A stretch of DNA of 50,691 bases, taken from NCBI GenBank assembly GCA_031260145.1, contig JAIRKL010000005.1:1-50691 (forward strand), in the 5' to 3' direction. Both the position numbers and the translations under genes were made by a program. The notes under the pieces are model-generated. The model was not told the DNA's origin, made no database searches, and was given only the letters and a program-made list of their open reading frames with translations. This DNA is from Mycoplasmataceae bacterium (GTDB lineage: Bacteria; Bacillota_I; Bacilli_A; Mycoplasmatales; Mycoplasmoidaceae). This document shows, in pieces, positions 43,991 through 50,691 of this stretch; position 1 is the first letter of the stretch, and each line of letters opens with the position of its first letter.

Positions 43991-45475
43991 ATGGAGAGAC
44001 ATTTTAATGATCAAGAATTAGCAAAAAGAGAGAAATTAAGTAAGTTACAAAAAGAAGGTAATGATCCTTTCCTTGTTCAAAAATTTGTCAGAAATTATAA
44101 TTGTGAAACTTTTAAAGATGAATTTGATAAATTTTCAAAAGAAGAATTGCATGAAAATACAACTAAGGTTTTAATTGCTGGACGAATTATGGCAATTCGT
44201 CAAACTTTTGGAATAATCAAAGATTTTTATGGCAAAATACAGTTTTATATCCATAAAAAAACTTTTGATACAAAACAATGAGAACTTTTCGATAAATATT
44301 TAGATGTTGGAGACATTATTGGAATTGAAGGAACACCAATGAAAACTAATTCTAATGAACTTACTATTCGTGTTTCAAATATCACTCTTCTTTCAAAATC
44401 TTTAAAACCTTTGCCGGAAAAATTTCATGGTTTAACTGACGAAGAAGATAGAAGAAGAAAACGACATCTAGATCTTTTAATGAATGAAAAGAGTGCTCAA
44501 ACTTTTGTGATTAGAAGCAAAATAACCCAATGTGTTCGTGAAATATTAATTAAAAAAGGATTTTTTGAAGTTGATACTCCAGTTTTACAGCCAATTTACG
44601 GCGGTGCAGCTGCTAAACCTTTTTCAACTCATTTTAATGCCTTAAATCGAGATGTTTTTTTAAGAATTGCGCCTGAGCTTTATTTGAAAAGACTTATTGC
44701 TGGTGGTTTTGAAAAAGTATTTGAATTCTCTCGTAATTTTAGAAATGAAGGAACCGACACAACTCATAACCCAGAATTTACTGTATTAGAACATTATTCT
44801 GCTTATGATTCATTAATTGATGTTATGGATCTAACAGAAGAAATTTATCATTCTTGTGCTAGGTTATTAAAAAAAGATGTTTACAAATTCAGAGGTTATG
44901 AAATAGATTTATCAAAACCTTTTAGAAGAATAAGTATGGTGGATTTAATTAAAGAAACATGCGGGGTTGATTTCGATAGTATTAAAACAATAGAACAAGC
45001 ATTAGAACTTGCTAAGCAACATCATATTGAAGTTGCTGATAATCAAAGAAAAATCGGTTACATTATTGCCTTATTTTTTGAAAAATACGGAGAAGAAAAA
45101 TGTATTCAGCCAACTTTTGTTCATACACATCCATTAGATACTTCCCCCCTAACAAAGAAAAACCCATTAAATCCTAATTTTGTTGATAGATTTGAATTAT
45201 TCATTGGAGGAAAAGAAGCAGCTAATGCATACAGTGAGTTAAATAATCCTATCGAACAATTGCAAAGATTTGAAGAACAATTATTAACTGGTAAAATAGA
45301 TGATGAAAGTTGAACCAATGAAATTGATATGGAATTTATTGAAGCTATGGAACATGGAATGCCACCTATGGGTGGAAATGGAATCGGGTGAGATCGATTC
45401 TGTATGTTATTTACAGAAAACGATAGTATACGTGATGTTTTATTTTTCCCAATGATGAAAGATAATGAAAAATAA
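43991..45475 (+). CDS. lysS: Lysyl-tRNA synthetase, class II
   Basis: A 494-aa protein with the normal length. The OB-fold anticodon domain lies in the first 150 residues (TKVLIAGRIMAIRQTFG, YLDVGDIIGIEGTPMKT). Class II motif 2 is FSRNFRNEGTDTTHNPEFT, and motif 3 lies near the C-terminus in MPPMGGNGIGWDRF. PVLQPIYGGAAAKPFSTHFN is typical of LysS. In-frame UGA codons at 44279, 45311 and 45389 fall on Trp positions. It charges tRNA-Lys in the cytosol. It overlaps tsaC by 11 bases, suggesting an operon. Confidence 0.97.
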
Positions 45476-46022
45476 TATTCCTATTGTTTTAGATGAAACT
45501 CAAACTGATGAGATTGTAAAAGCTTTAAAAAATGGGAAAGCAATAATTGGACAAACTGATACCATCTTTGGTATTATGTCCTCAAATCTTGAAGATATCT
45601 ATGAATTAAAGCAAAGACCTAAGGAAAAGAAAGTTGGTTGTTTTATTTCTAATACTAACCAAATTAGTGGTTTGAATGAAAAAAAAGCTGGTATTTTAAA
45701 TAAATTCTGGCCAAGTCCTATTAGCGTTGTAATCAATCAAATTAGTTACAGAATACCTGGTTATAAGCCATTATTAGATATTGTTAAAAAAACAGGTTTA
45801 ATATTCCAATCAAGTGCTAATATTTCAGGAAAAGATGTTGTTAAAAATATTGAAGAAGCAATAGAAGTTTTTAAAGATAATTATGATAAGGTTATCTTTA
45901 TAAAAACAAAAAGGAAAAATAGTGTTAATTCTACCATTGTTGATTTAGATAATATGAAAATTATTCGAAATGGGGAAGTTGATGGAAATATCATTTTAGA
46001 TGAAATAAAAGAAATTAAATAG
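45465..46022 (+). CDS. tsaC: Threonylcarbamoyl-AMP synthase (Sua5/YrdC family)
   Basis: A 185-aa single-domain YrdC protein. The N-terminal KALKNGKAIIGQTDTIFGIM matches the family's G....P..T.YGL motif, and ELKQRPKEKKVGCFIS matches K.R....P. SANISGKDVV (S-A-N-x-S-G) and NSTIVDLDNMKIIRNGEV (STI.D......RxG) complete it. It makes threonylcarbamoyl-AMP from Thr, bicarbonate and ATP for the t6A37 tRNA modification. It overlaps the end of lysS by 11 bases. Confidence 0.92.
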   Translation: MKNNIPIVLDETQTDEIVKALKNGKAIIGQTDTIFGIMSSNLEDIYELKQRPKEKKVGCFISNTNQISGLNEKKAGILNKFWPSPISVVINQISYRIPGYKPLLDIVKKTGLIFQSSANISGKDVVKNIEEAIEVFKDNYDKVIFIKTKRKNSVNSTIVDLDNMKIIRNGEVDGNIILDEIKEIK

Positions 46023-46092
46023 ATATTAAAATAAAAAATTAATATACTATTTTTTTATAAACAATATAAAAGGTTAAAAGGACTAGAAAATA

Positions 46093-46098
46093 TATAAT
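46093..46098 (+). promoter_or_regulatory. -10 box for rplU, leaderless spacing
   Basis: TATAAT ends 6 nt before the ATG at 46105, so transcription should begin at or next to the start codon. No SD is present. Confidence 0.6.
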
Positions 46099-46104
46099 AT
46101 TTTT

Positions 46105-46404
46105 ATGTTGGCAATTATTAAGGTCGGTGGAAAACAATATATGGTTAATGAAGGCACTTCAATCTATGTTGAAAAAATAGATCAAGAACCAGGTTCAGAA
46201 GTTGTTATTAATGATGTTATAATGGTGGATGATATTATTGGAAAACCTTATGTTGAAAATGCTTCTGTTAAATGTGTTGTTAAAAAACATGGCAAACAAC
46301 CTAAAATACATATTATTCACCACATTCCCCAAAAACATCACACTAAAAGAATGGGACATCGACAACCTTATACACAATTAGAAGTTAAATCAATTAATAA
46401 ATAG
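46105..46404 (+). CDS. rplU: Ribosomal protein L21 (bL21)
   Basis: A 99-aa protein. MLAIIKVGGKQYMVNEGTSI at the N-terminus and HHTKRMGHRQPYTQLEV at the C-terminus are the bL21 signature. It binds 23S rRNA in the 50S subunit. In most Firmicutes and mycoplasmas it is followed by rpmA (L27), which is absent here; a convergent membrane-protein gene follows instead. Confidence 0.95.
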   Translation: MLAIIKVGGKQYMVNEGTSIYVEKIDQEPGSEVVINDVIMVDDIIGKPYVENASVKCVVKKHGKQPKIHIIHHIPQKHHTKRMGHRQPYTQLEVKSINK

Positions 46405-46460
46405 TTTATTTATTATTTTTTTATATAATTCGCTGTTTGCTAGTTGATTTTCTTCTTCAC

Positions 46461-46530
46461 TAAAAAAAAGATAGCTAATTCAACTTTTACTTTTTTAGTT
46501 AAAGTTTTAGTAGATAATTTAGCTATTTTT
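46461..46530. terminator. Possible bidirectional terminator between rplU and the membrane-protein gene
   Basis: AAAAAAAAGATAGCTAA (46462-46478) is nearly complementary to TTAGCTATTTTTTT (46519-46532), enclosing about 40 bases that include a second T-rich segment. It overlaps the 3' end of the minus-strand gene. Confidence 0.3.
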
Positions 46531-46881
46531 TTCGATTTCTTTTACTTCTTTTTTGAAATTCTTTTGGAATTGAAAAATTAGTCAACAATTGTAAAAATTA
46601 ACAATAGGAATTAACATAAATAACTTATATCTTTTAATGTTCTTTTCATCTTCCAGTATGAAAAGTTGATTTTTAATCATTAAACATAAGATTAACGAAA
46701 AAACATATAGCAATAAAAAACTACCCATGCTGGTAATTAAAAATCAATATCAATGAGAACCTTTGTTAATTAAAAATAAAGAAACAATAAGACAAATAAA
46801 CATAATTACTTCAACCAAATTCATTCAGAAAATAGTAGTAAAATGTGGATATACTTTAGATTTTTCTTCGTAAAATTGCAT
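46519..46881 (-). CDS. Small membrane protein, unknown function
   Basis: A 120-aa protein with UGA Trp codons. Two strong hydrophobic helices (VEVIMFICLIVSLFLI, about residues 22-37; SMGSFLLLYVFSLILCLMI, about 52-70) and a third weaker one (YKLFMLIPIVNFYNCWLIF) are followed by a basic/acidic tail KKEVKEIEKN. No family recognised. It follows another small membrane-protein gene on the same strand by 14 bases, so the two likely form an operon. Confidence 0.65.
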
Positions 46882-46895
46882 AATTGAAATCTAAA

Positions 46896-47267
46896 TTATT
46901 TTTTATTTACTTTTTTCTCTGAAGTTTTCACAAAATTATTTGAATTATTTGATTTGATGTGTTTCAAAACAATAAAAATAGTGATTGTAATAGTAGCACA
47001 AGCAAATAATAGAATACCAGCTGAAAGATAAACAATATCAAGATGTTTTTCTAAACCAGTAATTTTTTCAAGTATTTTGTGTCATAAACTATATTCAACA
47101 TTTTTTTCTTTAATTGCTCATCCATATGTAGCCATAAGTATACCAATAATCGCAGCTACAACAAAAGTTAAGTATAAAAAAACATTAAATGTAATTGATA
47201 GTGCTTTCTTTGATGAATTAAATGATGTTTTGGTATTACTAGAAATTTGTTTGTGACTTTGTGTCAT
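46896..47267 (-). CDS. Small two-helix membrane protein, unknown function
   Basis: A 123-aa protein. A polar Ser/Lys-rich N-terminus of about 25 residues is followed by one helix (VFLYLTFVVAAIIGILMAT), an outside loop with two Trp encoded by UGA, a second helix (LSAGILLFACATITITIFIV) and a Lys/Asn-rich tail. No family recognised. It is the first gene of the pair with the membrane protein downstream. TATAAT at 47274-47279 is only 6 nt from the ATG. Confidence 0.65.
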
Positions 47268-47273
47268 GGTTAT

Positions 47274-47279
47274 ATTATA
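47274..47279 (-). promoter_or_regulatory. -10 box for the membrane-protein pair, leaderless spacing
   Basis: TATAAT on the minus strand ends 6 nt before the ATG at 47267. No SD is present. A small hairpin (TAGAAG/CTTCTA) lies just upstream at 47290-47306. Confidence 0.55.
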
Positions 47280-47339
47280 GCATTTGCCAATAGAAGTAAC
47301 CTTCTATGGGATAAAAAAATAGTATTTGAAAAAAATGTT

Positions 47340-48125
47340 CTAAGAAATTTGTGCAATTTCTTTAATTTCATTAGTAATTGTTTTAATTATTTCATTTCGG
47401 ATATTATTAGATATTTTTTTGTCATTTGATAATTTCTTTTCTCGATTATTAAAAAAATATTCCGATGGATTAAATTTTTCAATCACAAGCTTGCACATTC
47501 ATAAATTATCTTCATCATAGTTTTTGTTAAATATTTTGTAATTACTTAAAAATTTTTTGTTTATGAATTTGTAAATCGGAGCTGGTTTGTGATCAATAAA
47601 TATTTTTTTGTTTTTAGATGTTCTTGTGAAACCACGAACAAAGTAATCAATTTGAATTATGTCAGCACAATTGTTTTTGCTAAATTTTTCAAGTAAATAA
47701 TTTATTGCTTTAAGTGGAGAAATCAAACCACAAGTTGAAATACTAAAATCTAATCTAATTGTGGAAATGTTAGTCTTTTTAGAATATTCAGGATATGTAT
47801 GAATCGCGATATGAGATTTATCCAAATGACCAAGATTACAAGTGTGATCAACTAATTCTTCTTTTACAGGTTCTTCTGTAATTAAAAAATTAACACTTGA
47901 ACCAACCGGTTCATAATCTTGTTTTGAAATATTAAGAATAGAAGCATTGATTTTTTTGGTAACCATTTTTAATGTTTTAACCAAATTAGCGGTGTTGTAC
48001 ATACTATGCATATATTTAACACAAGAAAACTTATCCTCATTGGTTACATAGTTAATATCATAAAAGCTAATATTTAGGTTTTTTGATAAATTGTTAAAAT
48101 TATGCAGCTTAATCCTTCTTCCCAT
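47340..48125 (-). CDS. speD: S-adenosylmethionine decarboxylase proenzyme, E. coli (class 1A) type
   Basis: A 261-aa protein, close to the 264 aa of the E. coli enzyme and about twice the length of the Bacillus type. HLDKSHIAIHTYPE contains the Ser that becomes the pyruvoyl group after self-cleavage (Lys-Ser). LDFSISTCGLISPLKAINYL and DYFVRGFTRTSKNKKIFIDH match the class 1A protein nearly word for word. One UGA Trp lies at 47499-47501. It makes decarboxylated SAM, the aminopropyl donor for spermidine. No speE is in view. It lies directly upstream of, and divergent from, the ribosomal run. Confidence 0.92.
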
Positions 48126-48270
48126 TTTACAATTTTATTTTTACTTTTTTATTATAATAATAATTTGTCTTGAATATTAATTTAATTTTCAAACTTAAAA
48201 AAGAATCAAAAATTAGTCCTTTAAAAAAAGGGAAAATATTTTAAAATATGATATTAAAAGAATGTTATTA

Positions 48271-48276
48271 TATAAT
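48271..48276 (+). promoter_or_regulatory. -10 box for the rpmJ-rpsM-rpsK run
   Basis: TATAAT ends 11 nt before the rpmJ ATG at 48288. The very short leader has no SD. Confidence 0.55.
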
Positions 48277-48287
48277 ATAAATATATT

Positions 48288-48401
48288 ATGAAAGTAAGAG
48301 CAAGTGTTAAACCTATTTGCAAAGATTGCAAAGTTATTAAAAGATTTGGGACTGTTATGGTTATTTGTAAAAATCCAAAGCATAAGCAAAGACAAGGTTA
48401 A
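48288..48401 (+). CDS. rpmJ: Ribosomal protein L36 (bL36)
   Basis: A 37-aa protein of the family's exact usual size. [20 protein letters not shown] followed by ...[13 protein letters not shown] keeps the C-x2-C...C-x4-H zinc ligands. It is the first gene of the conserved rpmJ-rpsM-rpsK-rpoA-rplQ order. infA, usually next upstream, is absent; speD is there instead, on the other strand. Confidence 0.95.
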   Translation: MKVRASVKPICKDCKVIKRFGTVMVICKNPKHKQRQG

Positions 48402-48429
48402 TGAAAGGAACTAATATATAATTAAGTAT

Positions 48430-48804
48430 ATGGCGAGATTATTAGGAGTTGATATCCCAAATAACAAAAAAGTTCCTTATTCTATTTCACATATTTTTGG
48501 TATTGGTATTCCACTAGGAAAAAAGATTTGTAAACTAGCTAATGTTGATGCTGAAAAAAGAGTTAAAGATTTAAATGAAAAGGAATTTGCTGCACTACGT
48601 GATATTTCATTAAAATATACTACTGAAGGTGACTTACGTCGTGAAATTAGTCAAAATATTAAAAATCTAATGGAAATGGGTTGCTATCGTGGTTCACGTC
48701 ATAAAAAAGGATTGCCTGTACGTGGACAACGTTCTAAAACAAATGCTAGAACAAGAAAAGGACCAAGAAAAACAATTGCTAATAAAAAGGTGGAAACTAA
48801 ATAG
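48430..48804 (+). CDS. rpsM: Ribosomal protein S13 (uS13)
   Basis: A 124-aa protein. [45 protein letters not shown] and the basic [20 protein letters not shown] tail are diagnostic. It sits in the head of the 30S subunit, contacting P-site tRNA and S19. It follows rpmJ by 28 bases and precedes rpsK by 15. Confidence 0.97.
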   Translation: MARLLGVDIPNNKKVPYSISHIFGIGIPLGKKICKLANVDAEKRVKDLNEKEFAALRDISLKYTTEGDLRREISQNIKNLMEMGCYRGSRHKKGLPVRGQRSKTNARTRKGPRKTIANKKVETK

Positions 48805-48819
48805 TAGAAAGGAGATATT

Positions 48820-49245
48820 ATGGCAAAGAAAGAAAAAGCAAAAGTACAAAAAAAGCCGATGGCTAAAAAAGTTTCTACAAAGAAGAAAATTAAAAAATCT
48901 CCAAGTCTTATTGGAATTGTTCATATTCATTCCACAAGTAATAATACAATAATTACACTTACTGATGAAAAAGGAAATACACTTTCATGAGCAAGCAGTG
49001 GAACTGTTGGATTTAAAGGTTCAAAAAAATCAACCCCTTATTCTGCAGGACAAGCTGCCACTATTATTGCTGAAAAGGCAAAGAGTTTAGAAATCAACAA
49101 AGTGATTATCAAAGTTAATGGAGTAGGAAAGGGAAAAGACACTGCTATTCGTAGTTTTGATACGGTTGGCTTAGATATTATCGAATTAATTGATGCAACT
49201 GGTATTCCACATAATGGTTGCAAACCTCCTAAAAAGCCTCGTTAA
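48820..49245 (+). CDS. rpsK: Ribosomal protein S11 (uS11)
   Basis: A 141-aa protein with a strong SD AGAAAGGAG before ATG 48820. A Lys-rich N-terminal extension of about 25 residues precedes the core: GIVHIHSTSNNTIITLTDE, LSWASSGTVGFKGSKKSTPY (Trp by UGA), SAGQAA and the C-terminal IPHNGCKPPKKPR. It forms part of the 30S platform near the mRNA exit. The long lysine extension is more marked than in most bacteria but common in mycoplasmas. Confidence 0.97.
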
Positions 49246-49276
49246 GAGCTTTTTTCATCAAAATTAAAATTTTGTA

Positions 49277-49282
49277 TATAAT
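49277..49282 (+). promoter_or_regulatory. -10 box for rpoA
   Basis: TATAAT within TTTGTATATAAT, 23 nt before the rpoA ATG and 31 nt after the rpsK stop. It suggests an internal promoter for rpoA-rplQ. Confidence 0.5.
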
Positions 49283-49305
49283 ATTTATATATTTATTAAA
49301 CTTTA

Positions 49306-50280
49306 ATGGCAATTAGTTTTATTACACCAACAAAGGAAGTTAAGAAAATATCTGATTTTCGTTCTAAAATTATTATTAAACCATTAATGAAAGGTTTTGG
49401 TGTTACATTAGGTAATGCTCTACGTCGTGTTTTATTATCTTCAATTCCAGGATGCAGTATGTTTGGAATTCGTGTTAACAATTCCAATACTATTGAATTT
49501 CGTGCTATTCCAGGACTTATTGAAGACTGTACACAATTAATTCTTAATCTTAAGAAATTAGTTATTACATCAAATCTAGATGACTCTGAATTTGAAAATT
49601 TTAAATTAGAAAATTGGCCAACTTTAAAAATCAACTTTTCTGGAAAAGGAGTTATTACTGGAAAAGATATTGAGTGTCCAAGTTTTTTCAATGTTGTTAA
49701 TAAAGATTTAATTATTGCAAATAGTGAAAACGATTACACAAAATTTGTATTGGAAATCTTTTGTACAAAAGGAATTGGGTTTAGAGATTTTAGAAAAAAC
49801 ATAGATATAATTGGAAAGACAAATACAATTGTTGCAACTGATTCTGATTTTTCGCCCGTTATTAATGTTGGTTATGTTGTTGAAGAAGTTAAAGTTTCAA
49901 ATATTATCTCTACAGAACAATTAATATTAGATGTTAGTACAAATGGCTCAATTACTCCAGAGGAATCAATTAATATGGCTTGTGATATTTTAGATAAGCA
50001 TCTTTCAATTCTTTCTGAAAATGATAATTTAGTACAAAACTTCAATTTCACTAATAAAACTAATGGAAACAAAAAAGTCGCATTCACAACTATTGATGAT
50101 TTAGAACTTTCTGCTAATGCTAGTAAGAAAATAAAAGATTCTGCTATTCATACAATTGATCAATTAATTAATTTAAGTATTGAAGAAATTAATGAAATTT
50201 GAAAAAAATCAGATAAGGATAAAAAAGAAGTTATTGATGCATTAGAATCTCGTGGACTTAAATTTAAAAATTTAAATTAA
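49306..50280 (+). CDS. rpoA: RNA polymerase alpha subunit
   Basis: A 324-aa protein of normal length. The N-terminal dimerisation domain has KPLMKGFGVTLGNALRRVLL and SSIPGCSMFGIRV. The beta/beta-prime contact region follows, ending with LDVSTNGSITPEESINMACD. The C-terminal domain (about residues 258-324) has IDDLELSANASKKIKDSAIH and TIDQLINLS, the helix-hairpin-helix fold that binds UP elements and activators. One UGA Trp lies at 50203. Confidence 0.97.
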
Positions 50281-50294
50281 GGGAGGAAAAAGAA

Positions 50295-50651
50295 GTGTCA
50301 TATATTAACAAGCCAGGCAAAACAACAGCTTGAAGAAAAATGGTAATTAGACAACAAGTGTCTGATTTGATTTCTTATGGAAAAATAATTACCACAGTTA
50401 CAAAAGCCAAGGAATCACAAAGACATATTGAAAGATTAATTACTGCTGCTAAAGAAAAAAACTTAGTAAATACTTGTAAGTTTAATAGTTTTCTATTAAA
50501 CACAAAAAATGATACTGTGGATGTTCTTGTTGAAAAACTTTATAAATTAGGAGAAAAATATACTTCAAGAAAAGGCGGATATACACGAGTTTTAAAGATG
50601 AATACAAGACCAGGAGATAGAACTCAAGAAGCTGTTATTGCTTTTGTTTAA
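50295..50651 (+). CDS. rplQ: Ribosomal protein L17 (bL17)
   Basis: A 118-aa protein started at GTG 50295, preceded by the strong SD GGGAGG at 50281-50286. This start keeps the family's universal N-terminus SYINKPGKTTAWRKMVIRQQ (Trp by UGA). The ATG at 50340 would cut 15 conserved residues. The C-terminus, GGYTRVLKMNTRPGDRTQEA, is also typical. It follows rpoA by 14 bases in the same operon. Confidence 0.96.
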
Positions 50652-50691
50652 TTTGCAAAATATTTTTTATAATTTATTTGATATTTTTTTA

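Noticed and set aside
47290-47306. Hairpin TAGAAG-TAAC-CTTCTA as a terminator
   Set aside because: No T-run follows on either strand; it lies upstream of a promoter and may be chance.
1-50691. CRISPR array or complete integrative conjugative element
   Set aside because: No regularly spaced short repeats were seen. No relaxase, integrase or transposase could be recognised, so only individual type IV secretion-like genes are claimed.

Overview
This window comes from a wall-less Mollicutes bacterium (mycoplasma-like). UGA is read as tryptophan throughout, including inside unmistakable housekeeping genes: lysS at 44279, the rpoA C-terminus at 50203, and rplQ in its AWRK motif. The DNA is very AT-rich, lipoprotein signals end in the mycoplasma-type LTSC lipobox, and tRNA genes are scattered singly or in small clusters. 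The species cannot be named from sequence alone. With UGA treated as Trp, many short apparent ORFs fuse into a few very long genes; all coordinates below use that code.

Left flank (1-6481): the 3' end of a GalU-like nucleotidyltransferase, a PnuC-like permease, a ferredoxin-NADP reductase-type flavoprotein, a VirD4/TraG coupling ATPase, tRNA-Leu, a small membrane protein, dusB, tRNA-Arg and a coiled-coil protein with an internal repeat.

Surface-protein block (6538-19628, all minus strand): two giant paralogous lipoproteins (1700 and 1860 aa) built from a roughly 560-residue N-terminal region and 10-11 Ig-like repeats, then a lipoprotein that joins one such Ig-like module to BspA-type leucine-rich repeats. 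Each has an identical 16-nt poly(A) tract in its leader, 36-46 nt downstream of a TATAAT box. This is the kind of slippage-prone tract that drives phase variation in mycoplasma lipoproteins.

Middle (19778-21078): a Nudix hydrolase and a DNA polymerase III delta-prime-like protein, divergently transcribed.

Putative secretion/effector block (21124-43808): a 2306-aa protein whose kinase-like N- and C-lobes are separated by about 870 residues; an LRR pseudogene; tRNAs; a glycosyltransferase-like protein; a polytopic VirB6-like protein; a SpoU-type rRNA methyltransferase; a VirB4-like ATPase with a fused membrane N-terminus plus a small membrane protein; a tRNA trio; a second BspA-type lipoprotein; a 1318-aa protein with three tandem copies of a Ulp1/C48-like cysteine protease module (one degenerate); and a frameshifted lipoprotein ending in a permuted NlpC/P60-like domain. 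No relaxase, integrase or transposase is visible. I infer a pared-down, possibly repurposed type IV secretion apparatus (VirD4, VirB4, VirB6), with the kinase-like and protease-like giants as candidate substrates.

Right flank (43863-50691): tRNA-Ser, lysS-tsaC, rplU, two small membrane proteins, an E. coli-type speD, and the conserved rpmJ-rpsM-rpsK-rpoA-rplQ run. Several genes here have TATAAT boxes so close to the start codon that leaderless or nearly leaderless mRNAs are likely.
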